The notes beneath the pieces are model-generated. The model was not told the origin of the DNA. It saw only the letters and a list, made by a program, of their open reading frames with translations, and did not search any database. From Paraburkholderia atlantica (GTDB lineage: Bacteria > Pseudomonadota > Gammaproteobacteria > Burkholderiales > Burkholderiaceae): a DNA stretch of 64,000 nt. Position 1 is the first letter of the stretch. Each line of letters starts with the position of its first letter. Both the position numbers and the translations under genes were made by a program. This document shows, one piece after another, positions 32,038-41,715 of the stretch. The stretch is taken from assembly GCF_009362785.1 (NCBI RefSeq), contig NZ_WHNQ01000010.1:62001-126000 (forward strand). Reading direction: 5' to 3'.

Positions 32038-33045
32038 TCAGCCCATTTTCTGCATGATCGACAGCAGCTTTTTCGCGTAATGCGGGTCGGTCGCATAACC
32101 GGCGCGCTGCATGCCGTTCGCAAAACCGTTCACGTCGCGCGACGAATTGATCACCTGCGCGTAACGCGGATTGTTCTTCAACAGGCTCGCGTAATCGGTC
32201 ATCGCTTCCTCGTACGAGTCGTACGCGCGGAATTTCTCGACCGTGCGATGCGGCTTGCCGTTCACGTATTCGGTCGTGACCGTCGACACGGTCTTGCCGG
32301 TCCAGTCATTGCCGGCCTTGATGCCGAACACGTTGTGGCTCGTCGAGCCGTCGGCTTTCTTGATCTCGCTCTTGCCCCAGCCCGATTCGAGCGCGGCCTG
32401 ACCGATGATGAAGCGTGCCGGAATGCCGGTCGCCGCGCTTGCGGCCTGCGCCGGCGCGGCGAGCTTGTCGACGAACGCATCGACCTTCGGCGAGCTGCCG
32501 TCGCCGCGCGTCGGCGGTGTCAGCGCGCTATTGGCCGAGTAGCCGCGACCCAGCGCGAGCTGGCCATTGGCCTGGGCGTTGCCGTAGGCGCGCGCGAGCG
32601 CGTTGAGCGCGGCGCTCTGGCCTTCGTCGCCGCCGCCGATGCCGCCGCCGAGCGCGTTGGCCATGCCGGCGAGACCACCCGCCCCGCCCGCGCCGTTCGC
32701 GCCACTCACCTGCATGCCCTGGTTGCGCATCAACTGCTTGAGCATCGCGTCGGCGACGCCGATGCCTCGCTTCGACAGTTGCTGCGCCATCTGCTGGTCC
32801 ATCATCGACGTGAAGGTCGCCGTGTCGTGCGAATCGAACGGACTGTCCTGCGGCGTCGCATCGCGCATGCTCTTCAACATCATCTGCGTGAACACGGCGT
32901 CGAACTGCTGCGCGGCCATCTTCATGCCGGCTTGCGGCGAGGCCTTCGCCTGCGCGCTCAGTGCGCCGAAGCCCTGGACGTCGAGCGCGAACCGGCTGGT
33001 CAGGTCGCTGGCGGAGTTGACGCCATTGGTCGGATCGGAATTCAT
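32038..33045 (-). CDS. flgJ: Peptidoglycan hydrolase / rod cap FlgJ
   Basis: A 335-residue two-domain protein. Residues about 1-110 are the rod-scaffold part (AAQQFDAVFTQMMLKSMRDA, TFTSMMDQQMAQQLSKRGIG). A Gly/Ala linker leads to the glucosaminidase domain from about 180, with FIIGQAALESGWGKSEIKKA holding the catalytic Glu, and FRAYDSYEEAMTDYASLL. It opens the cell wall for the rod. ATG at 33045 follows AAGGAG. It ends the flgB-J operon. Confidence 0.96.
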   Translation of the reverse strand: MNSDPTNGVNSASDLTSRFALDVQGFGALSAQAKASPQAGMKMAAQQFDAVFTQMMLKSMRDATPQDSPFDSHDTATFTSMMDQQMAQQLSKRGIGVADAMLKQLMRNQGMQVSGANGAGGAGGLAGMANALGGGIGGGDEGQSAALNALARAYGNAQANGQLALGRGYSANSALTPPTRGDGSSPKVDAFVDKLAAPAQAASAATGIPARFIIGQAALESGWGKSEIKKADGSTSHNVFGIKAGNDWTGKTVSTVTTEYVNGKPHRTVEKFRAYDSYEEAMTDYASLLKNNPRYAQVINSSRDVNGFANGMQRAGYATDPHYAKKLLSIMQKMG

Positions 33046-33057
33046 CTCGCGTGCTCC

Positions 33058-34227
33058 TTAGATGATTTCAAGGTCGGCGCGCAAAGCACCGGCTGCTTTC
33101 ATGGCTTGCAGGATCGACATCAGATCCGCGGGCGTCGCGCCGAGCGCGTTGAGCGCCTTCACCACCTCGGCGAGGTTTGCTCCGGCATTCACGAGTTTCA
33201 GCGCGCCGTTGTCCTGCTTCATCTGGATCTGCGACTGCTGCGCGACCACGGTGCGGCCGTTCGAGAACGCGCCCGGCTGGCTCACCACCGGCTGCGTATT
33301 GATCACGACCGACAGATTGCCGTGCGCGACCGCGCAGCTCTGCAGCGTGACCATCTGGTTCATCACGATCGAGCCGGTGCGCGCGTTCAGGATCACCTTC
33401 GCGGCCGCCTGCCCAGGGCGCACTTCGAGGTTCTGCAATTGCGCCATGAACGAGACCTGCTGCTGCGGATCGGCCGGCGCGCGCAGCTGGATCGTGCGGC
33501 CGTCGAGCGCGGTCGCGGTGCCGCTGCCGAACGCGTTGTCGATCGCCGCCACGACGCGCTGCGTGGTGTCGTAGTCCATGTCGTTCAGGTCGAGCTGCAT
33601 CATGCCCGCCTGCGATACCGCGGTCGGCACCGCGCGCTCGACGATCGCGCCGCCGGTGACGCGCCCCGCGGCCAGCTGGTTGACCTGCACCTTGCTGCCG
33701 TTCGCGCTCGCGCCCGCGCCGCCCACGGCGACGTTGCCCTGGCCGAGCGCATACACCTGGCCGTCGGCGCCCTTGAGCGGCGTGAGCAGCAGCGTGCCGC
33801 CGCGCAGGCTCTTGGCATTGCCGAGCGACGACACGGTGATGTCGATCGCTTCGCCCGGCCGCGCGAACGGCGGCAGCACCGCGGTCACCATCACGGCGGC
33901 GACGTTCTTCAGCTGGATGTTCGACAGCGACGACTGCGAGTTGCTCGAACCCGCAGCCTGGTTGTTGATCGAGATGCCGAGGTTCGCGAGCATGTTCGCG
34001 AGCGTCTGCGTCGTGAAGGGCGTCTGCGTGGTCTGGTCGCCGGTGCCGTCGAGGCCGACCACGAGGCCGTAGCCGATCAGCGGGTTGTCGCGCACGCCCT
34101 GGATCTGCGCGAGGTCCTTCAGACGCTCGGCATGCGCTGGCGTCGCGGCCGGCAGCGCCGCGCAGGCGAGCGCGACGAACATCATTGCGCGGCCCGCGCG
34201 CGACAGCGTGTCGAAAACAGTACCCAT
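33058..34227 (-). CDS. flgI: Flagellar P-ring protein FlgI
   Basis: A 389-residue periplasmic ring protein with a signal peptide ending ATPAHA (about residue 33) before ERLKDLAQIQGVRDNPLIGY. Other conserved parts are GLVVGLDGTGDQTTQTPFTT and GVTPADLMSIL-like ending (LGATPADLMSILQAMKAAGA). ATG at 34227 is chosen; GTG codons at 34233 and 34236 are alternatives, since the gene is coupled to the flgH end with no strong ribosome site. Confidence 0.96.
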   Translation of the reverse strand: MGTVFDTLSRAGRAMMFVALACAALPAATPAHAERLKDLAQIQGVRDNPLIGYGLVVGLDGTGDQTTQTPFTTQTLANMLANLGISINNQAAGSSNSQSSLSNIQLKNVAAVMVTAVLPPFARPGEAIDITVSSLGNAKSLRGGTLLLTPLKGADGQVYALGQGNVAVGGAGASANGSKVQVNQLAAGRVTGGAIVERAVPTAVSQAGMMQLDLNDMDYDTTQRVVAAIDNAFGSGTATALDGRTIQLRAPADPQQQVSFMAQLQNLEVRPGQAAAKVILNARTGSIVMNQMVTLQSCAVAHGNLSVVINTQPVVSQPGAFSNGRTVVAQQSQIQMKQDNGALKLVNAGANLAEVVKALNALGATPADLMSILQAMKAAGALRADLEII

Positions 34228-34229
34228 GA

Positions 34230-34931
34230 TCACCACGGCGCCACGTTGAGGAAGAACCGCTGCAGCCAGCCCATGGTCTCCGCTTCGTTGATGTAGCCCT
34301 TCGCGGAGTATTCGATTTTCGCGTCGGCGACCTGGGTCGAGTACACGGCATTCAGGCTCGAAATCGTGTTGGGATTGACGACACCCGAAAAGCGCACGAA
34401 CTCGTTGCCCTGATTGATCAGCATCTGTTTCTCACCGCTCACGATCAGGTTGCCGTTGGCCTGCACGCCGGTCACGGTCACGGTGATCGTGCCGTTGAAC
34501 GTGTTCGACGCGTTCGCGCCGCCAGTACCGGCAAAACCGTTGGCGCCGGCTGCGCTCAGGTTGGTCTTGGCGAACAGTCCGCTGAGAAAGCCAGCGGTCG
34601 GCACGCTCAAGTTCGTGCTGCCATTGCGACTCGCATTCGCGCCCGAGTTTTTCGTTGCGTTGATGTTCTCGGCGATCACGATCGTGATGATGTCGCCCAC
34701 GTTGCGCGGCCGCTGATCTTCGAATAGCGGACGGCCCGCGTAGCCCGGGTTGTAGATCGAGCCCGGCGCCTGCGCCTGCGGCGGCACCGGCGGCAGCGCG
34801 GTCATCGGCTGTTGCGTGATCGGTTGCTTCGGCACGAGCGCGCAGCCGCCGAGCGCGGCGAGCAGCGTGAGCTGCACGAGCGCCTCGGCCGTGCGCGAAT
34901 GAACCGGAGTGCGAGTGGAATGCGACATCAT
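34230..34931 (-). CDS. flgH: Flagellar L-ring lipoprotein FlgH
   Basis: A 233-residue outer-membrane ring protein. The lipobox is LAALGGC near residue 30, followed by a Pro/Gln linker. The conserved core is LFEDQRPRNVGDIITIVIAE and ends with VVNPNTISSLNAVYSTQVAD and EYSAKGYINEAETMGWLQRF. Two adjacent ATGs (34931 and 34928) are possible starts. Lies 26 bp after flgG and 2 bp before flgI. Confidence 0.96.
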   Translation of the reverse strand: MMSHSTRTPVHSRTAEALVQLTLLAALGGCALVPKQPITQQPMTALPPVPPQAQAPGSIYNPGYAGRPLFEDQRPRNVGDIITIVIAENINATKNSGANASRNGSTNLSVPTAGFLSGLFAKTNLSAAGANGFAGTGGANASNTFNGTITVTVTGVQANGNLIVSGEKQMLINQGNEFVRFSGVVNPNTISSLNAVYSTQVADAKIEYSAKGYINEAETMGWLQRFFLNVAPW

Positions 34932-34957
34932 CGTTTACCGCCTTAAATTTCCAGTCC

Positions 34958-35746
34958 TCAAACCGGCATCTGGCTCAAGGTCTGCAGCATCTGGTCGGAG
35001 GTCGTCACGGCCTTGCTGTTGATTTCGTACGCGCGCTGCGTCTGGATCATGTTCACCAGCTCCTGCACGACGTTCACGTTCGACGCTTCCACGTAACCCT
35101 GGTTGAGCGTGCCGGCGCCGTTCAGACCCGGTTGCGCCACGTTCGGCGCACCCGACGACGCGGTCTCCGCGAACAGGTTCTCGCCCTTCGAGTCGAGGCC
35201 GGCCGGGTTGATGAAGGTCGCGAGCTGCATCGTGCCGAGCTGCTGCGTGTTGCTCGAGCCGGCCACGGTGATCGACACGGAGCCGTCGCTGCCGATGGTC
35301 AGCGAGGTCGCGTTGGCGGGAATCGTGATCGCCGGAATCACCTGATAGCCGCTCGACGTGACGAGCTGACCCTGCGCGTTGGTCTGGAACGAGCCGTCGC
35401 GCGTGTAGGCAGTCTGGCCGTCGGGCATCTGCACCTGGAAGAAGCCCGCGCCGTTGATCGCGACGTCCTTCGAGTTGCCGGTCTGCTGCAGGTTGCCCTG
35501 CGTGTACAGACGCTCGGTCGCGACCTGTTGCACGCCGGTGCCGAGCTGAATGCCGGACGGCAGTTCGGTTTGCTGCGTCGAGTTCGCACCCGGCTGGCGG
35601 ATGGTCTGGTACAGCAGGTCCTCGAACACCGCGCGCGAGCCCTTGAAGCCGTTGGTGCTGACGTTCGCGAGGTTGTTCGAGATCACGTCCATCTGCGCCT
35701 GTTGCGCATTCATGCCGGTAGCGGCGATATACAGTGAGCGGTTCAC
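34958..35746 (-). CDS. flgG: Distal rod protein FlgG
   Basis: A 262-residue axial protein, the standard size. Signatures: RSLYIAATGMNAQQAQMDVI, SNNLANVSTNGFKGSRAVFE, and the C-terminal NVNVVQELVNMIQTQRAYEI with NSKAVTTSDQMLQTLSQM. The start is GTG at 35746 with GGAGAA upstream. It follows flgF with a 56-bp gap. Confidence 0.97.
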   Translation of the reverse strand: MNRSLYIAATGMNAQQAQMDVISNNLANVSTNGFKGSRAVFEDLLYQTIRQPGANSTQQTELPSGIQLGTGVQQVATERLYTQGNLQQTGNSKDVAINGAGFFQVQMPDGQTAYTRDGSFQTNAQGQLVTSSGYQVIPAITIPANATSLTIGSDGSVSITVAGSSNTQQLGTMQLATFINPAGLDSKGENLFAETASSGAPNVAQPGLNGAGTLNQGYVEASNVNVVQELVNMIQTQRAYEINSKAVTTSDQMLQTLSQMPV

Positions 35747-35802
35747 TTATGGTTCTCCAAAAGTCGCGGAGCGCGCCTCGTAAGGCGCCCCGTGGCAATC
35801 CG

Positions 35803-36561
35803 TTAGCTGAAGCTGAGAATCTGGTTGGCGGACTGATCGTTCTTGTCGGCGTTTTGCAGCAACTGCGTCTGCATCTGGAACTGGCGCGCGTTGGTGATCA
35901 TCGAGACCATAGCGCTGACCGGATTCACGTTGCTGCCTTCGAGCGACGCCGGCGCGAGCGTCACGGTCGGATCGGCGTCGGCGGGGTTGCCGTCGGCGGT
36001 GCGAAACAGACCGTCATCGCCGCGCGTGATCGACTGCGGATCGGGATTGACGAGCTTCAGCTGATCGATGGTGACGACCGCGGTGGGCGGATCGCCCGGC
36101 GTCAATGCCGTCACCGTGCCGTCCTTGCCGATCGTGATCTGCGCGCCCGGCGGCACCGATACCGGCCCGCCGTTGCCGAGCACGACCTGATTGGTCGCGT
36201 TCACGAGCTGGCCGTTTTCGTCGATATGCAGATTGCCCGCGCGCGTGTACGCCTCGTTGCCGTCGGCGGTCTGCACCGACAGCCAGCCGGCCCCCTGAAT
36301 CGCGACGTCGAGCGGATTGCCTGTCTGCTGGATCGGCCCCGGCGTGAAGTCGGCGCCCGGTGTCGACGACAGCACGAAGGTGCGGGTCGTGTTGTCGTTG
36401 ATCGTGCTGCCGTCGCCGAACGACATCGGCACGGCGCGGTAGGTTTCGAGCTGCGCGCGAAAGCCCGTGGTCGATGCGTTCGCGAGGTTGTTCGCGACGA
36501 TCGCCTGCTGTTCGAGCGCTTGCGCGCTGCCCGACATCGCGGTGTAGATCAGCCGATCCAT
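35803..36561 (-). CDS. flgF: Proximal rod protein FlgF
   Basis: A 252-residue axial protein of the FlgF type. It begins MDRLIYTAMSGSAQALEQQA with NNLANASTTGFRAQLETYRA, and ends SNVNPVSAMVSMITNARQFQ. Length is typical for FlgF and shorter than FlgG. It lies 17 bp after flgE in the operon. Confidence 0.95.
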   Translation of the reverse strand: MDRLIYTAMSGSAQALEQQAIVANNLANASTTGFRAQLETYRAVPMSFGDGSTINDNTTRTFVLSSTPGADFTPGPIQQTGNPLDVAIQGAGWLSVQTADGNEAYTRAGNLHIDENGQLVNATNQVVLGNGGPVSVPPGAQITIGKDGTVTALTPGDPPTAVVTIDQLKLVNPDPQSITRGDDGLFRTADGNPADADPTVTLAPASLEGSNVNPVSAMVSMITNARQFQMQTQLLQNADKNDQSANQILSFS

Positions 36562-36578
36562 GAAGAGGTCCCGTTGGC

Positions 36579-38093
36579 TTACAGGTTGATCAGGGTCTGG
36601 TCGACGGCCTGCTGGGTCTTGATCGTCTGCGCGTTCGCCTGATAGTTGCGTTGCGCGGTGATCAGGTTGACCAGCTCGCTCGTCAGGTCGACGTTCGAGT
36701 TCTCGACCGCGCCGCCTTGCAGCACGCCGTGATTGGTCGAGCCCGGCGTCGAGATCTGCGCGACACCGGAGGCCGACGTCTGGCCGTACTCGTTGTTGCC
36801 GAGGTTGACGAGGCCGTTCTGGTTCGCGAAGTTCGCGAGCACGATCTGGCCGAGCGCCGCGGTCTGGCCGTTCGAGTAGTTGCCGGTCAGCGTGCCGTCC
36901 GCACTGACCGTGAAGCTGGTCAGCTGGCCTGCCGCATAGCCGTCGGTGGACAGGCTGTTCACGCCGTTCTTGCCGCCGTACTGCGTGGTGCCGGCCATGT
37001 TCAGCGTGACGTTCTGCGGCGTGCTAGAACCGTCGGTGTTCGGGATCGACATGGTGAACGCGCCGAGCGTCGCGGTCGCGAGGCCGGTCGCCGCGTCGGT
37101 CGTGCTGACCAGCGTGCCCGACGAATTGAAGTTCGCGGTGCCGATCAGCGAAGCGGTGCCGTTCGACGGGCCCGCGTACACGTTCCACGTGCCCGATCCC
37201 GTCTTCGCGAAATACATGTTGACGGTCTGCGAGCCGCCCAGCGAGTCGTAGACGGTCGTGCTCGTCGAGTAGTTATAGGTCGACGAGCTGTTCTGGCTGA
37301 ACGTGGTCGGGTTCTGCGTGACCGAGTAGCTGTCGCCGGTCGCCGGCGTGCCGGTGAACGTGATGCTCTCGCCGTTGCCGAGCGTGATCGCGGTGCCGTC
37401 CGTGTAGGGCTGCGACGCGCTGGTCGTGCCGAGCGTGTTGTCCGTGACCGTGTAGGTGGTCGGGCTCGTGAAATTGATCGTGTACTGGTCGGTGTTGGTG
37501 CCCGCGCTCGCGTCGGTGATCGTCGCGCCGGTCGTTTTCGCCGAACCGGTGTTCGTGGCGCCGGCCGTCACGGTCGGCGCGCCGAGCATGATGTCGTCCT
37601 GCGCGTTCAGGTTCAGGCCTGCGGTGATCGAGGTGGTCGACTTCGGCGCGATGTTGGCGGTCGGCACGGTCAGTGGCACGGTCTGCGCGGTGTTGATGAT
37701 GCCCGCGCTACTGGCCGCATAACCCATCAGCTGCAAGCCCTGCGCGTTCGTGATGAAGCCGTTCTTGTCGAGCTGGAACACGCCGTTGCGCGAATAGACC
37801 AGCGTGCCGTTGTCCGACAGCTGATAGAAGCCGTTGCCGTTGATCGCGACGTTCAGCGCCTGATTGGTCGTCGTGATGGTGCCTTGCGAGAACTGCTGCT
37901 GCACTTCGGAGAGTTTCGTACCGATGCCGATTTGCTGGCTAGTCGCGGTCGCGACCGAATTGGCGTACATGTCGGCGAATTGCGCGGTGCCGCTCTTGAA
38001 ACCGACGGTGTTGGCGTTGGCGATGTTGTTGCCGATCACGTCGAGATCGCTCGACGACGCCGACAGACCGCTCAAACCTGTTTGATAACTCAT
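36579..38093 (-). CDS. flgE: Flagellar hook protein FlgE
   Basis: A 504-residue hook subunit. N-terminal signature SYQTGLSGLSASSSDLDVIG and NNIANANTVGFKSGTAQFAD; C-terminal VENSNVDLTSELVNLITAQR followed by NYQANAQTIKTQQAVDQTLI. It is about 100 residues longer than the enterobacterial hook protein because of extra surface beta domain (Thr/Ser/Gly-rich, about residues 150-300), which is common in Burkholderiaceae. Lies 43 bp after flgD. Confidence 0.97.
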   Translation of the reverse strand: MSYQTGLSGLSASSSDLDVIGNNIANANTVGFKSGTAQFADMYANSVATATSQQIGIGTKLSEVQQQFSQGTITTTNQALNVAINGNGFYQLSDNGTLVYSRNGVFQLDKNGFITNAQGLQLMGYAASSAGIINTAQTVPLTVPTANIAPKSTTSITAGLNLNAQDDIMLGAPTVTAGATNTGSAKTTGATITDASAGTNTDQYTINFTSPTTYTVTDNTLGTTSASQPYTDGTAITLGNGESITFTGTPATGDSYSVTQNPTTFSQNSSSTYNYSTSTTVYDSLGGSQTVNMYFAKTGSGTWNVYAGPSNGTASLIGTANFNSSGTLVSTTDAATGLATATLGAFTMSIPNTDGSSTPQNVTLNMAGTTQYGGKNGVNSLSTDGYAAGQLTSFTVSADGTLTGNYSNGQTAALGQIVLANFANQNGLVNLGNNEYGQTSASGVAQISTPGSTNHGVLQGGAVENSNVDLTSELVNLITAQRNYQANAQTIKTQQAVDQTLINL

Positions 38094-38136
38094 GACGTAC
38101 TCCGTATCTGGAAAGTCGTAACTGGATCGGTCCGGA

Positions 38137-38844
38137 CTACAGGATCGCGGCGACGCTGGTCAGGCCGATCGTCGAGCCGTTCGACAGCACGAGGCCCGGT
38201 GTTCCGCTGCTCTGCTGGACGATGCCTTGGACCGTCGCGCTGGTGAGCGTGGTGGCCGTCGCCTGCTGGCCGTTGATCGTGCCGGTCGCGGTAATCGTGT
38301 AGGTGCCGTCGGGCAGCGCGTTGCCGGACGTGTCGGTCGGTGTCCAGCCGACCGGAATCGTGCCGGCCGACTGCTTGCCGAGATCGAGCGTGTTGACGAT
38401 CGTGCCGGCCGAGTTCTTCACGACGATCTGCAGGTCGCTGACGGCATTCGCGAGCGTGACGCCGAACGCGTTCGCCTTGCCGCTCGACACGGTGACCGAG
38501 TTGCCCGGTGCGAGCACGGTCGAGCCGATCAGCAGCGCGGACTGCGCCTGCTGGCTGGCCGACAGCTGCGTCGATAGCGAGGTCAACGACGTATTGAGGT
38601 TGCTGATGCCCTGCACCGTGCTGATCTGGGCAAGCTGCGAGGTCATCTGCGAGCTGTCCATCGGATTGGTTGGGTCCTGGTTCTTCAACTGCGCGACGAG
38701 CAGTTGCAGGAAGGTGTTCTGCAGGTCCGCGGCCGAAGTGCCCGAGGTGCCGCTCGTCGAGCTGCTGCCCGTGCCGTTCATCGTGTCGAGCAGCGTCTGC
38801 GAAACGGTCGTGCCGTTGCTGCCGATCGTGGTGTTGGTGGTCAA
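38137..38844 (-). CDS. flgD: Hook capping protein FlgD
   Basis: A 235-residue scaffold for hook polymerisation. Residues 40-80 hold the family motif FLQLLVAQLKNQDPTNPMDS and QMTSQLAQISTVQGISNLN; the C-terminal FlgD tudor/Ig-like domains follow (GWTPTDTSGNALPDGTYTIT). The start is TTG at 38844, supported by GAGGAGAG just upstream. Normal length. Confidence 0.95.
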   Translation of the reverse strand: MTTNTTIGSNGTTVSQTLLDTMNGTGSSSTSGTSGTSAADLQNTFLQLLVAQLKNQDPTNPMDSSQMTSQLAQISTVQGISNLNTSLTSLSTQLSASQQAQSALLIGSTVLAPGNSVTVSSGKANAFGVTLANAVSDLQIVVKNSAGTIVNTLDLGKQSAGTIPVGWTPTDTSGNALPDGTYTITATGTINGQQATATTLTSATVQGIVQQSSGTPGLVLSNGSTIGLTSVAAIL

Positions 38845-38854
38845 GGCTCTCTCC

Positions 38855-39280
38855 TCAGGTTCCGATCGTGAGCGTTTTCAGCATCAGGGTTTTGGCCGTA
38901 TTCAGCGTTTCGACGTTGGCCTGGTACGAACGCGAGGCCGAGATCATGTTGACCATCTCCTGCACCGGGTCGACGTTGGGCAGCGTCACGTAGCCGTTCG
39001 CGTCGGCGGCCGGATTGCCGGGGTCGTACGCGGTCTTCATCGGCGACGGATCGTCGACCACGCCGGTCACCCGCACGCCGCCGACCTGCTGGCCGGAGCG
39101 CGTGCGCGCGCCGCCGATCGGATTCACCGCGAATATGACCTGCTTGGCCTTGTACGGCTGACCGTCGGGGCCCGTCGTACTGTCCGCGTTGGCGAGGTTC
39201 GACGCCGTCACGTTGAGCCGCTCCGACTGCGCCGACATCGCGGAACCCGCGACACCAAAAATATTCATCAGGGATGGCAT
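38855..39280 (-). CDS. flgC: Flagellar rod protein FlgC
   Basis: A 141-residue rod protein. Signatures are IFGVAGSAMSAQSERLNVTA and SNLANADSTTGPDGQPYKAK, then DPGNPAADANGYVTLPNVDP and VQEMVNMISASRSYQANVET. Normal length. It is separated from flgB by 128 bp, a larger gap than others in the operon and without an obvious terminator. Confidence 0.96.
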   Translation of the reverse strand: MPSLMNIFGVAGSAMSAQSERLNVTASNLANADSTTGPDGQPYKAKQVIFAVNPIGGARTRSGQQVGGVRVTGVVDDPSPMKTAYDPGNPAADANGYVTLPNVDPVQEMVNMISASRSYQANVETLNTAKTLMLKTLTIGT

Positions 39281-39408
39281 GTTTCCTGACCTCTCCTGCC
39301 GGTTCGCACCGGCTTCACGTTAAGTCCCGTAGCGTTTCTGTTCGTGCGTGCATGCTGCCTGTGTTCAGCCGCTATGCGCGCTGCTCGTGCGGCGTACTCG
39401 TGCCCGGC

Positions 39409-39909
39409 TTACGACGAGCCCGACGTGATCGCCGACAGCATCGTCTTGATCTGGTTCGACACGACCGTCATACCCGACTGGAAGTGCACCGTGTTGTCGG
39501 CAAACTGCACGCGCTCGACGTCGACGTCGACCGTGTTGCCGTCGAGCGCCGGCTGCAGAGGCATGCGGTATTGCAGGTTGCCGTAGTCGTCGGGGCTGCC
39601 GCCCGTCGCGGTCAGCCTGGCCTTGCCGCTCATGTGGCCAGTCTCGGTCGTGTTCATCGACATGCCGCTCGTCACGCCGGCGGGCTGCGCCATCGCGAGC
39701 GTCGAGTTGTTCGATGCACCCCGTCCGGCGGTGCTGCCGCCCGTTTTCTTCAGCGCGCCGGCGAGCGACGACGCAAAGTCGATATCGCGCGCCTTATAGC
39801 CGGGCGTATCGGCGTTCGCGATATTCGACGACAACAGTTCCTGCCGGTATGCGCGTACATCCATCGCCTGCCGGCCGAACGCGAATTCGGCATCGAGTTT
39901 GTCCAGCAT
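39409..39909 (-). CDS. flgB: Flagellar rod protein FlgB
   Basis: A 166-residue rod protein, first gene of the flgBCDEFGHIJ operon. Signatures: FGRQAMDVRAYRQELLSSNI and ANADTPGYKARDIDFASSLA; the C-terminus has NTVDVDVERVQFADNTVHFQ. It is divergent from flgA, and the 218 bp between the two start codons should contain both promoters. I see no clear sigma-28 site there, which fits an early class. Confidence 0.95.
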   Translation of the reverse strand: MLDKLDAEFAFGRQAMDVRAYRQELLSSNIANADTPGYKARDIDFASSLAGALKKTGGSTAGRGASNNSTLAMAQPAGVTSGMSMNTTETGHMSGKARLTATGGSPDDYGNLQYRMPLQPALDGNTVDVDVERVQFADNTVHFQSGMTVVSNQIKTMLSAITSGSS

Positions 39910-40127
39910 CGGAATCTCCCGAGAACGTTTCCAAGGCCGTCCCGTGTGCGCATCGTGAAAGACACGCGGTGGGGGCGAAGGCCTTTTTGCATGTGATGCA
40001 TCTTATGGGCCGGGCGCAAGCGGCAATCGGACGAATAACCGGGAAAGGGGGCTTCTATTCAACGTTTGCGCGAAAGGGGTGCTCACTAGAATGCAAGGCG
40101 TACCGATGCATTCGATGGAGACCCGCG

Positions 40128-41609
40128 ATGGACCAGCCCACCAACACCTTGCCGCAGCGTGCGAGCGGCACGACGATGGGTCGCGTCGGTGGCCGCGGGG
40201 CCGATGAGCGGGTCGATGGTCCGGAAGGCGCGCTCGCGCAGCCGCTGCCGCGCTCTATCTCGCGATGCGTTGCGCGTTGCCTGACGCGGGTGGTCGTCAA
40301 CGTCGCCGTATGGGTTGCGGGCGGCATCGTGTTGCTGCCGGCGACGACCAAGGCGCAGGATGCGGCTGGCCCGATCGTGATTGCGGGGCCCGCCGAGAAA
40401 AATCCCGCCGCGCTGAACGATCTCGCGCAACGGATTCAGACGCCGGCGCAGCGCAGCGCGTCGGCGGCGTCGCTGGCGGCGGCGACCGCGCAGTCGCTCG
40501 GCCGCGCACCCGCGTCGCGCGACACCGATACGTTCAGCCGTGCGGCGAGCGCAAGCGGCGCGATCGTCGTTCCGGGCGCGGGCGAGCCCGCATCTGCCGC
40601 GCCGGCAATCATCCGCACCAACTTCAAACCGGACGCCAACGGCGTCGTGACGATTCCGCCGGCGGCCAGCACGGGAGCATCGGGCGTCGCGCGCGTCAAT
40701 GTCGAAGCGGGCCCGGCCGCCAGCGTCGCGAATTCGCGCGCGGTTGCCGCGAATCCGCCGCAAGGCGATGGCTTCGACAGTCTCGCGGCACGCGGCGAGC
40801 CGCCCGAGTTCGGCGCCAATGGCAAGCCGGTCGCGGCCGCTGCCGCGCAGCCGGCCCGTCCCGCGAGCGCGAGAGTACCCGCGACGTCGCCGGGCGCGCG
40901 CCAACCAGCCGCCACCACCGCCATCGCACAAAGAACGCCGCAGACCGCTGCGGCCGCGACGCCGGCCCAAGCCGCGCCGCTGCCCGGCCAGCAGGACCCG
41001 GAAGCGATCCATGCAGCCGCGCTTGCGTTCCTGAAACAGCAGGCCGCCGGCCTGCCCGGCAAGGCCGACATCACGGTCGCCTCCGCGTTTCCGCGCGGCC
41101 TCGCCGCGTGCACGTCGCTCGAACCGTTCATGCCGAGCGGCGGGCGCTTGTGGGGTCGGCTGACGGTCGGCGTGCGCTGTGCGGGCGAGCGGCCGTGGAC
41201 CATTTATCTGCAGGCGCGCATCTCGCTGCATGCGACCTACTACCTCGCCGCCCGCGCGATGGCGCCGGGCGAAGTGCTCACGGCCGCCGACCTCGTCGCG
41301 CGCGAGGGCGATCTGACCGGCCTGCCGCAGGCGATCGTCACCGACCCGTCGCAGGCGGTCGGTTCGGTGTCGCTGGTACGGATCTCGGGCGGCATGCCGC
41401 TGCGCCGTGACATGCTGAAGAACGCGTCGGCGGTCGTGTTCGGCCAGACCGTGCGGGTCGTCGCGGCCGGCGACGGTTTCTCGATTTCGTCCGAGGGCAG
41501 CGCGATGAACAACGCGTCGCCGGGCCAGCAGGTGCGCGTGAAGACCCCGAACGGTCAGATCATCTCCGGCATCGTCAAGGACGGCGGCACGGTCGAGATC
41601 CAGATGTGA
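40128..41609 (+). CDS. flgA: P-ring assembly chaperone FlgA with a long linker
   Basis: A 493-residue exported protein, about twice the length of the usual FlgA. A membrane or signal segment is at about residues 55-78 (VVVNVAVWVAGGIVLLPATT). Residues about 80-290 are Ala/Pro/Ser-rich low complexity. The FlgA/SAF domain is C-terminal: ASAFPRGLAACTSLEPFMPS, ARAMAPGEVLTAADLVAREG and the ending ASPGQQVRVKTPNGQIISGI. ATG at 40128 is chosen since the frame before it is antisense to flgB. It helps P-ring assembly in the periplasm. Confidence 0.93.
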   Translation: MDQPTNTLPQRASGTTMGRVGGRGADERVDGPEGALAQPLPRSISRCVARCLTRVVVNVAVWVAGGIVLLPATTKAQDAAGPIVIAGPAEKNPAALNDLAQRIQTPAQRSASAASLAAATAQSLGRAPASRDTDTFSRAASASGAIVVPGAGEPASAAPAIIRTNFKPDANGVVTIPPAASTGASGVARVNVEAGPAASVANSRAVAANPPQGDGFDSLAARGEPPEFGANGKPVAAAAAQPARPASARVPATSPGARQPAATTAIAQRTPQTAAAATPAQAAPLPGQQDPEAIHAAALAFLKQQAAGLPGKADITVASAFPRGLAACTSLEPFMPSGGRLWGRLTVGVRCAGERPWTIYLQARISLHATYYLAARAMAPGEVLTAADLVAREGDLTGLPQAIVTDPSQAVGSVSLVRISGGMPLRRDMLKNASAVVFGQTVRVVAAGDGFSISSEGSAMNNASPGQQVRVKTPNGQIISGIVKDGGTVEIQM

Positions 41610-41715
41610 GCGGACAGACGGCAGCCGTCGGCGATGCGGTGGCGACGGTAGACAGCCGGGTATTGAAATGGGCAGATGGCCGCCTGCTTGCGGGCCGGGT
41701 GTCGCGCGATTGCGC

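Noticed and set aside
32080..34296. 738-residue plus-strand open frame
   Set aside because: It is antisense to flgJ and flgI. Arg/His/Ala-rich composition is the usual shadow of GC-rich coding DNA.
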